DNA of 64,000 bases from UBA3855 sp964472035 (GTDB lineage Bacteria > Bacillota > Clostridia > Oscillospirales > Ruminococcaceae). A model generated the notes under the pieces. The model saw only the letters and a list, made by a program, of their open reading frames with translations, ran no database searches and had not been told where the DNA came from. Position numbers and translations under genes: made by a program. The stretch is from assembly GCA_964472035.1 (NCBI GenBank), contig CAYYIT010000006.1, positions 1 through 64,000 of the forward strand, in the 5' to 3' direction. Below, in pieces: positions 34,431 through 43,259 of this stretch. The number at the start of each line of letters is the position of its first letter. The stretch's first letter is position 1.

Positions 34431-35168
34431 TTATTCAGCGTCTTCCGGCATCTCCCAGTTATGATATACGTTCTGTACGTCATCATTTTCTTCCAGATGG
34501 TCCAGAAGCAGCTGCATCTTCTTGATGGCATCCTCGTCCGTCAGCTGTGTATAAGTGGACGGAACCTTCTCTGCCTCAGCGGAAAGTACAGTATAGCCCT
34601 TGGCTTCGAGCGCCTCGCGCATTGCAGCAACGCCGGTAGGATCGCATTCCATCACAATGGTCTCTTCCTCAACGGTCAGATCCTCGCCGCCGCAGTCGAA
34701 GCAGTCCTCCATTGCAGTATCCTCATCGATGCCGGTGTTTTCCACAACAACGATACCCTTTGTGGAGAACATGAAGGATACACAGCCGATGGTACCCAGA
34801 TTGCCGCCGTACTTATCGAAGTAGTGGCGTACATCCGCAGCGGTACGGTTCTTGTTGTCGGTAAGGCATTCTACGATGACTGCAACACCGTTCGGACCAT
34901 AGCCCTCGTATACCATGGACTCGTAATCATTTTTGGAACCTTCGCCGGAAGCCTTCTTGATCACGCGGTCAATGTTATCGTTCGGTACGTTGTTGGACTT
35001 TGCCTTCGCGATCAGCTCGCGGAGCTTTGCATTGTTGTTCGGATCGGGACCGCCCTCCTTGACGCAGACAATGATCTCACGTCCGATCTTGGTGAAGATC
35101 TTGGCCTTGACAGCGTCAGTGGCTTCCTTCTTGCGCTTGATATTATTCCACTTGGAATGTCCTGACAT
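34431..35168 (-). CDS. yebC: YebC/PmpR-family protein
   Basis: A 245-residue protein matching YebC along its length: MSGHSKWNNIKRKKEATDA, GREIIVCVKEGGPDPNNNAKL and YEGYGPNGVAVIVECLTDNK. Members have been described both as transcriptional regulators and, more recently, as translation factors that relieve ribosome stalling, notably at proline-rich stretches. It sits six bases after mrnC in a translation-related operon, which fits the second role. GGAG precedes the ATG. Confidence 0.96.
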   Translation of the reverse strand: MSGHSKWNNIKRKKEATDAVKAKIFTKIGREIIVCVKEGGPDPNNNAKLRELIAKAKSNNVPNDNIDRVIKKASGEGSKNDYESMVYEGYGPNGVAVIVECLTDNKNRTAADVRHYFDKYGGNLGTIGCVSFMFSTKGIVVVENTGIDEDTAMEDCFDCGGEDLTVEEETIVMECDPTGVAAMREALEAKGYTVLSAEAEKVPSTYTQLTDEDAIKKMQLLLDHLEENDDVQNVYHNWEMPEDAE

Positions 35169-35174
35169 GGTTTA

Positions 35175-35597
35175 TCACTCCTTATTCTTTAGCTGCAGGA
35201 TCTCGTCCTGCATATTCCAGATGGCGGTGAACAGTTCCTCCAGCCGTCCGGTGTTTCCTGTTAAGTGCAGATATCCGAAGACGCTTTCGAGTCCGGTGGC
35301 CTTCCGGTAATCCGCAGGGGATGCGCTATGGGGAACCGTGTTTCCGGTTGCATTCCTGCCGCGCAGGAAGATCTGATGCTCTTTCTCTGTAAAGCTGTCC
35401 ATCAGCCGCTCAGCAGCACGCGCCTGAAAGAAGGCGCACACCAGCTCGATCTTGGAGGAATGCAGCTTCTTGACCGGTGTGTTGCCGCGCTCGACGATCG
35501 CAGAGCGCACCATCAGTTCATATACGCTGTCTCCAAGAAATGCGAGTGTCAGGGGACTGTACAGATTGGCTTCTTTTTCCGTAAAATGTAATCCCAT
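35175..35597 (-). CDS. mrnC: Mini-ribonuclease III
   Basis: A 140-residue protein with an RNase III catalytic domain but no double-stranded RNA-binding domain: LTLAFLGDSVYELMVRS, SSKIELVCAFFQARA and DYRKATGLESVFGYLHL. The Asp in LGDSVYE and the Glu in the C-terminal helix are expected active-site residues. In Bacillus MrnC matures 23S rRNA. It lies five bases after obg. ATTACGG precedes its ATG, a weak site, so coupling to obg is likely. Confidence 0.93.
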   Translation of the reverse strand: MGLHFTEKEANLYSPLTLAFLGDSVYELMVRSAIVERGNTPVKKLHSSKIELVCAFFQARAAERLMDSFTEKEHQIFLRGRNATGNTVPHSASPADYRKATGLESVFGYLHLTGNTGRLEELFTAIWNMQDEILQLKNKE

Positions 35598-35602
35598 AGC
35601 CG

Positions 35603-36883
35603 TTACCTGATATAATCGAATTCGAATCCGAAGATGTTGACCGTGCTGCCCTCTTCAATGCCGATTTCTTCCAGCTTGTCAATAATGCCGCTGGAGCGCA
35701 GCACGCGCTGGAAATACTGCAGGGAAGAATAGTCCTCCATGTTGACCGTACGAAGGATCGGCTCAAGCCACGGTGCGGAAACATAGTAAACACCGTCCTC
35801 CACCTCGACCTCGAATTCCTGTCTGGAATTCGAGAAGCGCTGTTCCCATTCCTCCTGGGAAAGCGGCTGTGCCTCGTAGATCTTCACAGGGGGCAGCTCT
35901 GTGAGCTTCTGGCCGACAGCATCCATCAGATCCTGTGTTCCCTGTGTCGTTGCAGCGGAGATCGTAAAGAAGGGGAGACCCTGCTCTTCGATATACGCCT
36001 GCAGACGATCGATCTGCTCCTGCGTTGCCATATCGGACTTGTTGGCTACCACCATCTGCGGACACTCAGCAAGGGACTCGCTGAAATTCGCCAGCTCCTT
36101 GTTGATCGCTTCGAAATCCTCGATCGGATCGCGTCCCTCAATGCCGGAAACATCCAGCACATGCAGGATCAGACGGCAGCGTTCCACATGCCGCAGGAAC
36201 TCATGGCCAAGTCCGGTTCCTTCGCTTGCACCCTCGATCAGACCGGGAATATCCGCCATCACGAAGGAACGCTCCGCATCCAGACGAACCACGCCCAGAA
36301 CAGGCGTCAGTGTCGTAAAGTGGTAGTTTGCGATCTTCGGCTTTGCAGCGCTCACAACGGAGATGAGCGTGGACTTGCCGACATTCGGGAAACCGACCAG
36401 GCCCACATCCGCCAGCAGCTTCAGCTCCAGTGTTACCTCGAACTGCTCGCCGGGGAAGCCGGGCTTTGCAAAACGGGGGATCTGTCTTGTGGAGGTGGCA
36501 AAATTGCTGTTGCCCTTGCCGCCTCTGCCGCCCTTCGCGAGGATCTTCGGCTCGTCATCGGACATATCCGCCATGATTCTGCCGGTCTCTGCCTCACGCA
36601 CCAGCGTACCTCTCGGAACCTTGATGACAAGGTCGGGTGCGCTTTTGCCGGTGCAGCGCTTCTTACCGCCGTTTTCGCCGTTTTCCGCAACATATTTTCT
36701 CTTGTAACGAAAATCGATCAGAGTGGAGAAATTATCATCCACCTGGAATACGATATTACCGCCGTTGCCGCCGTCTCCGCCGTCGGGACCGCCGGCAGCG
36801 ACATATTTTTCTCTGTGAAAGGAGACAGCACCATCGCCGCCATCTCCGGCTTTTATCTTGATCTTGGCTTTATCGACAAACAT
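35603..36883 (-). CDS. obg: Obg GTPase
   Basis: A 426-residue essential GTPase. The N-terminal glycine-rich Obg fold (GDGGDGAVSFHREKYV) is followed by a G domain: G1 GFPNVGKSTLI, G3 DIPGLIEGASEG, G4 NKSD, and SAATT for G5. A C-terminal OCT domain (about 350-426) is present. It acts in 50S ribosome assembly and stress signalling, and in Bacillus is needed for sporulation onset. GAAAGGAAA precedes the ATG. It follows rpmA after a terminator. Confidence 0.97.
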   Translation of the reverse strand: MFVDKAKIKIKAGDGGDGAVSFHREKYVAAGGPDGGDGGNGGNIVFQVDDNFSTLIDFRYKRKYVAENGENGGKKRCTGKSAPDLVIKVPRGTLVREAETGRIMADMSDDEPKILAKGGRGGKGNSNFATSTRQIPRFAKPGFPGEQFEVTLELKLLADVGLVGFPNVGKSTLISVVSAAKPKIANYHFTTLTPVLGVVRLDAERSFVMADIPGLIEGASEGTGLGHEFLRHVERCRLILHVLDVSGIEGRDPIEDFEAINKELANFSESLAECPQMVVANKSDMATQEQIDRLQAYIEEQGLPFFTISAATTQGTQDLMDAVGQKLTELPPVKIYEAQPLSQEEWEQRFSNSRQEFEVEVEDGVYYVSAPWLEPILRTVNMEDYSSLQYFQRVLRSSGIIDKLEEIGIEEGSTVNIFGFEFDYIR

Positions 36884-36906
36884 GATACTTTCCTTTCGCT
36901 AAAACA

Positions 36907-36941
36907 AAATCCCAAGCTTTCAGTAAAAAAGCCCGGGATTT
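36907..36941 (-). terminator. Terminator after rpmA
   Basis: On the minus strand AAATCCC-GGGCTTT pairs with AAAGCTT-GGGATTT (14 bp with two G-T pairs), followed by TGTTTT. It may only partly stop transcription into obg. Confidence 0.75.
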
Positions 36942-36990
36942 ATGTTCTGTCAATCAACGGGATGCACTAATATTGCGTGAATACGCACAA

Positions 36991-37269
36991 TTAGTCAGCG
37001 TAAACGCATACGCGCTTACGATCGCGACCCCAGCGCTCGAACTTGACTCTTCCGTCAACCATAGCGAACAGAGTGTCATCAGAACCTCTGCCTACGCCCT
37101 CGCCCGGATGAATGTGAGTACCACGCTGACGAACGATGATGTTGCCGGCAGTTACGAACTGACCGTCAGCACGCTTAACACCGAGTCTCTTGGATTCAGA
37201 GTCACGGCCGTTCTTAGTGGAACCCATACCTTTCTTATGTGCAAAAAACTGCATACTGATTCTAAGCAT
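36991..37269 (-). CDS. rpmA: 50S ribosomal protein L27 with Prp-cleaved N-terminal extension
   Basis: A 92-residue protein. The mature L27 begins AHKKGMGSTKNGRDS; it is preceded by MLRISMQFF, the Firmicute-type extension that Prp removes between Phe and Ala so that L27 can reach the peptidyl-transferase centre. Core motifs GTHIHPGEGVGRG and RVKFERWGRD are present. The gene for Prp lies three bases upstream, as expected. Confidence 0.97.
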   Translation of the reverse strand: MLRISMQFFAHKKGMGSTKNGRDSESKRLGVKRADGQFVTAGNIIVRQRGTHIHPGEGVGRGSDDTLFAMVDGRVKFERWGRDRKRVCVYAD

Positions 37270-37272
37270 TGT

Positions 37273-37584
37273 TTACACCTCCGCAAAATCAAATTTGATC
37301 GTGTCCGGAAATTCTTCCGAAATACATTGCAGATGGACATATAAAGCCTCTAAAAGCTTCACCGAAATATCGCTGCCGTCCGTACGGATATTTACCGTAT
37401 CTCCCTTAGCCGCAGCCTGTGCATTCTCCTTGAACGTTTCCGTCAGAAGATTCGCCGTGAGCTGCACCGCAGAAGAAACCGCCGCGCAGACAACATCCTG
37501 TCCGTGTTCTGCATAGCCTGCATGTCCCTTGACGGAACATCTGCAGAGCCTGCCGTTTTTACGATAAAAAACAGCTTTCAGCAT
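37273..37584 (-). CDS. prp: Ribosomal-processing cysteine protease Prp
   Basis: A 103-residue protease with the catalytic dyad His21 (VKGHAGYAEHG) and Cys33 (DVVCAAVSSAV). It trims the N-terminal extension of L27, which this genome carries. The gene is placed between rplU and rpmA, the conserved Firmicute order. It was earlier known as a DUF464 or YsxB-like protein. Confidence 0.95.
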   Translation of the reverse strand: MLKAVFYRKNGRLCRCSVKGHAGYAEHGQDVVCAAVSSAVQLTANLLTETFKENAQAAAKGDTVNIRTDGSDISVKLLEALYVHLQCISEEFPDTIKFDFAEV

Positions 37585-37596
37585 AATGATTCAGCC

Positions 37597-37908
37597 TTAT
37601 GCCTTGATGGATTCGATCTGAACCTGTGTGTAGGGCTGTCTGTGACCCATCTTACGCTTTTCACCCTTCTTGGGCTTGTAAGTGAAGACAGTGATCTTCT
37701 TACCCTTACCGTTCTTGAGAACCTTTGCGGATACGGTTGCACCTTCAACGTAAGGAGCACCTACGCTCAGACCGCTCTCAGAATTCACAGCAACAACCTT
37801 GTCGAAAGTTACTGTCTCGTCAGCTTCAACATTCAGCTTCTCGATGAATACAACATCACCCTCATGAACCTGATACTGCTTACCGCCTGTTTCGATTACT
37901 GCGTACAT
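37597..37908 (-). CDS. rplU: 50S ribosomal protein L21
   Basis: A 103-residue protein: MYAVIETGGKQYQVHEGD at the start, GAPYVEGATVSAKVL and the basic end FTYKPKKGEKRKMGHRQPYT. L21 binds 23S rRNA in the 50S subunit. The start is ATG 37908, as the family begins at MYAVI; 19 further in-frame codons upstream belong to the leader. No canonical Shine-Dalgarno is visible; GGCAGGTG lies nearby. Confidence 0.96.
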   Translation of the reverse strand: MYAVIETGGKQYQVHEGDVVFIEKLNVEADETVTFDKVVAVNSESGLSVGAPYVEGATVSAKVLKNGKGKKITVFTYKPKKGEKRKMGHRQPYTQVQIESIKA

Positions 37909-37992
37909 CAATCTGGCACCTGCCTTTTCTAAAAACTCGCTGTCTTGGGCGGCGTTTGCACGCACTTATCCCGTAGCCCAACACATGCGGCA
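37909..37992 (-). ncRNA. Candidate L21 leader (ribosomal protein autoregulatory structure)
   Basis: The transcribed region between the promoter and rplU contains GCTACGGGATAAGTGCGTGC, GCCGCCCAAGACAGCGAG and AAAGGCAGGTGCCAG just before the ATG, similar to my memory of L21 leaders in Firmicutes. The fold was not computed. Confidence 0.5.
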
Positions 37993-37997
37993 AATCT

Positions 37998-38026
37998 ATT
38001 TTATCACAATTTCGAAGGCTTGTCAA
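37998..38026 (-). promoter_or_regulatory. Promoter of rplU-prp-rpmA
   Basis: On the minus strand consensus TTGACA (38026-38021), 17-base spacer, TAAAAT (38003-37998) preceded by TGTGA. Confidence 0.85.
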
Positions 38027-38088
38027 GTGCTTTTTTGCAATTTTTTGCAGTTTTTTCAGAAACGGGAGGATGCTCCCGTCCTGTTGTA

Positions 38089-38295
38089 CTACATCTGCTC
38101 CGGATCGATCACAGGCGGCAGGTAGGGGTAGAGACCGCTGTAGTTTTCAAGATTTTCCTCATTCTGGGGATTTGCCGGGATCAACCCCGTCATGTCCGTC
38201 ATACATCCCGTTTCCTGATCGAGGATCTCCTGCATCTCCTCCACGGGGAAGAGGGGCGTGCGGCGTTCATCCGGTTCCATTGGTTTCTGTTTCAT
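38089..38295 (-). CDS. Small hypothetical protein
   Basis: A 68-residue acidic, proline-rich protein with no known domain. The C-terminus NYSGLYPYLPPVIDPEQM is unusual in its Tyr and Pro content. A clear AAAGGAG lies eight bases before the ATG, which supports translation. It stands alone between rplU and yicC and has no membrane segment. Such short Tyr/Pro-rich proteins can be spore-coat-associated, but that is only a suggestion. Confidence 0.6.
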   Translation of the reverse strand: MKQKPMEPDERRTPLFPVEEMQEILDQETGCMTDMTGLIPANPQNEENLENYSGLYPYLPPVIDPEQM

Positions 38296-38467
38296 ATCGA
38301 TGCTCCTTTCAGTGATTTGCAGATAGGATAACCGGAATGTGCCGGTCTATGCAGCGATCCTTCTGGAAATGCTGCCGATATACATTCATAATTGTTCTAT
38401 ATTCCGTGCCGGAAAAACGGGTATTTTGTCATTTATGTAGAAATGTAAACTTTTCGTGAATGTTCCC

Positions 38468-38496
38468 TTGATTTTAGGCGGTGCCTGTGGTATACT
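38468..38496 (+). promoter_or_regulatory. Promoter of the yicC-gmk-rpoZ-priA operon
   Basis: TTGATT at 38468-38473, 17-base spacer, TATACT at 38491-38496 preceded by TGTGG. The rest of the 270-base region 38296-38565 holds nothing else I can identify. Confidence 0.8.
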
Positions 38497-38565
38497 GTAT
38501 AGAAGCAGATACATTCATGCGAATTGAGATATACTGTTGATTATGAATAAAGGAGTTGAATACAA

Positions 38566-39483
38566 TTGCTGAGAAGTATGACAGGATACGGCCGTGCACA
38601 GGAACAGATCGGGAATCGTGACATTCTCGTGGAGATCCGCTCCGTGAACTCCCGCTATCTTGAACAGAATGTCCGCATCGGACGGACATATACCTACCTC
38701 GAAGAGGATCTAAAGTCCCTGCTGAAATCCCGTGTCGCAAGAGGCAAGGTGGAAATCGGCGTTTCCATTACACTGACGGAAGGCAAGAAGGCCGACATCC
38801 GCGTGAATGCCGATATCGTCAAGGGATATCTTGATGCCATGCAGGAGTACAACCGTGCGCTTTCCGATGACGAACAGCGCTACAAGCTCTGGGATGATAA
38901 TTTCACGGAGGGCTCGTTCCGCTGGGGAACCATGCTGCACCTTCCGGATGTGTTCCGTGTTGAAAAGGCACAGGACGATGAGGATGAGGTGCGTGCAGCG
39001 GTTCTTGGTGTTGCAGAAAAGGCCATCGCTGCCTTTATCCAGATGCGTGAGGTGGAGGGTGACAAGCTCCGCAGTGACGTTCTGGCAAGACTGGAGACCC
39101 TCGCTTCCTGCGTTTCCATCGTGGAAAAGGAAGCTCCCAAGCTGACGGAAAAATACCGCGAGCGCCTGTACGCTAAGATCTCCGAGCTGCTTGGCAGCAC
39201 TTCCATCGATGAGCAGCGCATCCTCACGGAGGCCGCGATCTTCTCCGAGAAGACTGCCGTGGATGAGGAGACCGTCCGTCTGCGCAGCCATCTTGCACAG
39301 ATGGAGACGCTGCTTTCCGAAGAGGGAAGCATCGGCAGAAAGCTCGATTTCCTCGTACAGGAAATGAACCGCGAGGTCAATACCATCGGTTCCAAGGTGC
39401 AGGATGTCAACATGACCGCCATCGTTGTGGAGATGAAGTCCGAGATCGAAAAGATCCGTGAGCAGATCCAGAACATCGAATAA
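38566..39483 (+). CDS. yicC: YicC/YloC-family endoribonuclease
   Basis: A 305-residue protein: N-terminal LRSMTGYGRAQEQIGN and VEIRSVNSRYLEQNVRI, C-terminal GSIGRKLDFLVQEMNREVNT followed by GSKVQD. YicC proteins are endoribonucleases, with roles described in sRNA decay in E. coli. It uses a TTG start at 38566 (GGAG ten bases upstream), which gives the family's usual M-[LI]-RSMT beginning; an ATG at 38578 would lose it. First gene of the operon with gmk. Confidence 0.93.
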   Translation: MLRSMTGYGRAQEQIGNRDILVEIRSVNSRYLEQNVRIGRTYTYLEEDLKSLLKSRVARGKVEIGVSITLTEGKKADIRVNADIVKGYLDAMQEYNRALSDDEQRYKLWDDNFTEGSFRWGTMLHLPDVFRVEKAQDDEDEVRAAVLGVAEKAIAAFIQMREVEGDKLRSDVLARLETLASCVSIVEKEAPKLTEKYRERLYAKISELLGSTSIDEQRILTEAAIFSEKTAVDEETVRLRSHLAQMETLLSEEGSIGRKLDFLVQEMNREVNTIGSKVQDVNMTAIVVEMKSEIEKIREQIQNIE

Positions 39484-39497
39484 GGAGGAGAGATCAC

Positions 39498-40070
39498 ATG
39501 AACCGTGGAAAGCTGTTTATCGTATCCGCTCCGTCCGGATGCGGCAAGGGAACCATTCTCGGAGAGATCCTGAAGGATCCTAAGTTCTACTATTCCGTTT
39601 CTGCAACCACCCGTGCGCCCCGTGAGGGCGAGGTGGACGGTGTGCATTATCGTTTCCTGCAGAGGGATGCGTTCGAAGCACTGATCGCAGAAAATGCCTT
39701 TCTGGAACACGCAGAGTACTGCGAGAATTATTACGGCACGCTGATCGCCCCCATTGAGGAAAACCTTTCGCAGGGCAGACATGTCATCCTCGAGATCGAG
39801 GTGCAGGGCGCCATGCAGGTAAAGGCGCTGCGTCCCGATGCGGTATTCCTGTTCATCGCACCGCCGAGCGTTGAAACGCTTCGTGAGCGTCTGCGCGGCC
39901 GCGGTACGGAAACGGAGGAAGTGATCGCCAAGCGCGTTGCGCAGGCTGAGGCAGAGCTTGGTTTTGCATCGCAGTACCACTATACAGTGGTCAATGACGA
40001 TCTTGCCGAAGCGATTGCCGACTTCAAGGCGATCGTCCGCGCAGAAGAATGTAAGAATGAAACAAACTGA
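39498..40070 (+). CDS. gmk: Guanylate kinase
   Basis: A 190-residue kinase: P-loop SAPSGCGKGTI, SATTRAPREGEVDGVHY (GMP binding) and EIEVQGAMQVK. It phosphorylates GMP to GDP. AAGGAGGAGA precedes the ATG, 14 bases after yicC. Confidence 0.97.
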   Translation: MNRGKLFIVSAPSGCGKGTILGEILKDPKFYYSVSATTRAPREGEVDGVHYRFLQRDAFEALIAENAFLEHAEYCENYYGTLIAPIEENLSQGRHVILEIEVQGAMQVKALRPDAVFLFIAPPSVETLRERLRGRGTETEEVIAKRVAQAEAELGFASQYHYTVVNDDLAEAIADFKAIVRAEECKNETN

Positions 40071-40097
40071 TTGATTTTTAGATGAGGTGTAAATACA

Positions 40098-40316
40098 ATG
40101 CTGAGACCCGCAATGACACAGATGATTACTAAAAAGGAAAGCTGCTATTCTCTCGTAATTGGCGTTGCCAAGAGAGCAAGAGAGATCGCAGATGAACTCT
40201 ATGAGAACAACCAGACACTGGAAGAAAAGCCGGTAAAGACCGCAGTCGATGAATTCGCAAGAGGCGATTACAAGATCATCGAAGCCACCAGTGAAGAAAA
40301 GCCTGCACAGAACTGA
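40098..40316 (+). CDS. rpoZ: RNA polymerase omega subunit
   Basis: A 72-residue protein with the RpoZ pattern: CYSLVIGVAKRAREIADE and KPVKTAVDEFARGDYKI. The subunit stabilises RNA polymerase assembly. The gene lies between gmk and priA as in other Firmicutes. GATGAGGTG precedes the ATG. Confidence 0.94.
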   Translation: MLRPAMTQMITKKESCYSLVIGVAKRAREIADELYENNQTLEEKPVKTAVDEFARGDYKIIEATSEEKPAQN

Positions 40317-40318
40317 TC

Positions 40319-42778
40319 GTGAACGGCGGAAGATATGTCGCAGCCGTTGCCGTTCAAGCGGCAGCGTGGGGATTTGACAGACCATTCAGCTATATTCTGC
40401 CGGATGGACTGTACCGCCGCCGTCTGGAGGGCTGCCGCGTAGTGGTTCCGTTCGGTAAGGGCAACCGCAAGCGTGTCGGACTGATCCTGTCCGTTTCTGA
40501 AGCGGACAGCGAAGAATGCAAGGGACTCAAGGAGATCCTGTCGCTTGCGGATGAAGAGCCGGTCCTGAATGAAGAGCAGCTGCTCCTCATGTACTGGCTC
40601 AAGGAGAATACCTTCTGCACCTATTACGATGCGATCCGCACCCTGCTTCCCTCGGCGCTGCAGCTTCGTGTGCAGGAGCATTACATGCTCGTTCCCGATG
40701 CGGATACCTCCGGCCTGACGGATGAACAGAAGCGCCTTGTGCAGTATCTGCACCATGCCAAAAACCAGAAGGAATTCGACGCGCTGCTGGATGTCGAAAG
40801 CACTCCGCAGAAGAAAAAGGCAGTGGAAGCACTCCTCTCTGCTGGTATCATCGCAGAAGCCGCCGATGCGCGAACCCGAATGAAGGCGAAAACCGTTCAT
40901 ATGGTGCGCCTGTCCGATCAGTATACGACCCGCGAATTCCGCGGATCCGTTACGGTCAAGCAGAAGAGAGTCATCAATACGCTGCAGGAATTCGAATCCC
41001 TTGAAGAAAAGGAACTCTGCTATCTCTGCGGTGTCACTGCCGTTGTGGTGCAGAATCTTGCAAAGAATGGCATCGTCGACCGCTACGAGATGGAAGTACT
41101 TCCGGAAGAGACATTGCCCCGGCCGCAGGACGGTCCGGCAGTCACCCTGTCGCCCCAGCAGCAGGGGGTGTTCGACCGCGTCGCCCCCCATCTTGCTACG
41201 GATGAGGCAAAATGCTTCCTGCTCCACGGCGTTACCGGCAGCGGCAAGACCTCCGTGTTTGAAGCGCTGATCGAACGGACGCTGTCCCTTGGAAAATCCG
41301 TCCTGATGCTCCTGCCGGAGATCTCCCTGACACCGCAGACAGTGAAGCGTTTTACCGCACGATTCGGAAACCGGATCGCGGTGATGCACAGCAGCCTGTC
41401 CCTCGGTGAACGCAAGCGTTCTTACGAGCGTGTGCGCAGCGGCAGCGCCGATCTGGTCATTGGTACCAGAAGTGCGGTGTTCGCACCGCTGCGGAACCTC
41501 GGTCTCATCATCATGGATGAGGAGGGAGAGCGTTCCTATAAATCCGATGCTGCACCGCGGTTCGATACCATCCAGATCGCCCGGCAGCGCTGCCGTTTCC
41601 ACGGCGCAGTACTGCTTCCGGCATCTGCAACGCCGACTCTGGAGAGCTACTACTACGCACGCAAGGGCGTCTATGAGCTGCTAGAAATGAAGGAGCGTTA
41701 CGGCAGCATGCCCCTTCCCGAAGTGGAAGTCGTGGACATGAACGAGGAGCGCATGAACGGGAACGATACCGAATTCAGCACCACTCTCCTCGATGCGCTG
41801 AAGGAGAACCTCGACAATGGTGAGCAAAGCATTCTGCTGCTCAACCGCAGAGGATACCATACCATCATCAGCTGCTGTGCCTGCAACCAGCCCGTCTATT
41901 GTCCGAACTGTTCCATTCCGATGACGTACCACAAAACGGATCAGAACCTGCACTGCCATTACTGCGGCTCCGTGCAGAGAATGCCGCAGGTATGTCAGAA
42001 ATGCGGAGGCGAGCATCTCCGGAAAATGGGCTTCGGCACCCAGCGGCTTGAGGATGAGCTGGCGATGCGCTTTCCGGATGCGAGGATCCTGCGGATGGAC
42101 GCGGATACGACCGGTTCGCGTTTTGCATACGAAAAGAGCTTTGAAGAATTCAAAAACGGAAACTACGATATCATGCTCGGCACCCAGATGATCGGCAAGG
42201 GACTGGATTTCCCGAATGTCACGCTTGTCGGCGTGCTCTCTGTCGATAAAGCACTGTTTTCCGGAGATTTCCGCAGCTACGAGCGGACCTTCGGACTGAT
42301 CACACAGGTGGTCGGAAGAGGCGGCCGCGGCGGAAAAGCCGGACGTGCCATCCTGCAGACCTTCCTGCCGGATCACTATGTGCTGCGCCTTGCCGCACAG
42401 CAGGATTACGAGGGCTTCTACCATGAAGAGATGACGATCCGCAAGCAGCTGCTGTTCCCGCCGTTCTGCGATATCTGCGTGGTGGGTGTGTCCGGTGACA
42501 AGGAACTGGATGTGATGCGTGCTGCCGAACGATTTGTTGTCTGTATGCAGGAGGAGCTTGCCGTGCAGAAGCAGAAGCTGCCGCTGCGTGTGCTGGGTCC
42601 GGTTCCGTGCGTCTATGGAAAGATCAACGGAAAATACCGTTACCGTATTATTGTAAAATGTAAAAACACCAAGGAATTCCGCAGATTTATGTGGGATACC
42701 CTGAAGCATGCCGGAAGCCTGAAGGAAATGGCAAAGGTTCATGTCTATGCGGATATGAACGGCAGTACCGGCATATAA
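40319..42778 (+). CDS. priA: Primosomal replication restart helicase PriA, with altered motif II
   Basis: An 819-residue helicase. N-terminal DNA-binding domain (VAVQAAAWGFDRPFSYILP), Walker A GVTGSGKTSVFEALI, motif II at residues 400-403 and motif III ASATPTLE. The zinc-binding cysteines are CCACNQPVYCPNC and CHYCG...CQKCGG. The C-terminal helicase lobe has LGTQMIGKGLDFPNVTLVG and VGRGGRGGKAG. Motif II reads DEEG (Gly403) where PriA normally has DEEH, and the following SYK-Q-Y-[HN] region is also altered (RSYKSDAAPRFD). GTG start at 40319, two bases after rpoZ, with no clear Shine-Dalgarno. Confidence 0.93.
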   Translation: MNGGRYVAAVAVQAAAWGFDRPFSYILPDGLYRRRLEGCRVVVPFGKGNRKRVGLILSVSEADSEECKGLKEILSLADEEPVLNEEQLLLMYWLKENTFCTYYDAIRTLLPSALQLRVQEHYMLVPDADTSGLTDEQKRLVQYLHHAKNQKEFDALLDVESTPQKKKAVEALLSAGIIAEAADARTRMKAKTVHMVRLSDQYTTREFRGSVTVKQKRVINTLQEFESLEEKELCYLCGVTAVVVQNLAKNGIVDRYEMEVLPEETLPRPQDGPAVTLSPQQQGVFDRVAPHLATDEAKCFLLHGVTGSGKTSVFEALIERTLSLGKSVLMLLPEISLTPQTVKRFTARFGNRIAVMHSSLSLGERKRSYERVRSGSADLVIGTRSAVFAPLRNLGLIIMDEEGERSYKSDAAPRFDTIQIARQRCRFHGAVLLPASATPTLESYYYARKGVYELLEMKERYGSMPLPEVEVVDMNEERMNGNDTEFSTTLLDALKENLDNGEQSILLLNRRGYHTIISCCACNQPVYCPNCSIPMTYHKTDQNLHCHYCGSVQRMPQVCQKCGGEHLRKMGFGTQRLEDELAMRFPDARILRMDADTTGSRFAYEKSFEEFKNGNYDIMLGTQMIGKGLDFPNVTLVGVLSVDKALFSGDFRSYERTFGLITQVVGRGGRGGKAGRAILQTFLPDHYVLRLAAQQDYEGFYHEEMTIRKQLLFPPFCDICVVGVSGDKELDVMRAAERFVVCMQEELAVQKQKLPLRVLGPVPCVYGKINGKYRYRIIVKCKNTKEFRRFMWDTLKHAGSLKEMAKVHVYADMNGSTGI

Positions 42779-42793
42779 TTGGGAGGAAATACA

Positions 42794-43258
42794 ATGGCTA
42801 TCAGAAAAATTGTGACAAAGGACAATCCGATTCTCCACGCTGTCTGCCGTCCGGTGGAACAGTTCGATGAGAAGCTTGCACAGCTGCTTGATGATATGCA
42901 GGAGACGCTTGACAAGGCACAGGGCCTCGGTCTTGCGGCACCCCAGGTAGGCATCCGCAGACGTGCTGCGATCGTTCTGACAGAAGAGGATGGTCTGCTG
43001 GAGCTGATCAATCCCGAGATCCTCAAGTCCAGCGGTAAGCAGCGTGATGTGGAGGGCTGCCTGTCCTGTCCGGATCAGTGGGGATATGTTGTCCGCCCGA
43101 ACAAGTGCAGGGTGCGCGCACAGGACCGCAACGGCGAGTTCTTCGAAGTGAGTCTTACCGGTCTCGATGCACGCTGCGCCTGCCATGAGATCGACCATCT
43201 CGATGGTCATCTGTTCCTTGAGAAGGTGGACGAATTTGTAGCTCCCGAGGAGGAATAA
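42794..43258 (+). CDS. def: Peptide deformylase
   Basis: A 154-residue metalloenzyme with the three motifs GLGLAAPQVGI, EGCLSCPD and HEIDHLDGHLF, which supply Cys and two His for metal binding and the catalytic Glu. It removes the formyl group from new proteins. Start ATG 42794 follows GGGAGG; a TTG at 42779 is in frame but precedes that site. fmt, whose product adds the formyl group, follows at once. Confidence 0.96.
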   Translation: MAIRKIVTKDNPILHAVCRPVEQFDEKLAQLLDDMQETLDKAQGLGLAAPQVGIRRRAAIVLTEEDGLLELINPEILKSSGKQRDVEGCLSCPDQWGYVVRPNKCRVRAQDRNGEFFEVSLTGLDARCACHEIDHLDGHLFLEKVDEFVAPEEE

Positions 43259-43259
43259 G

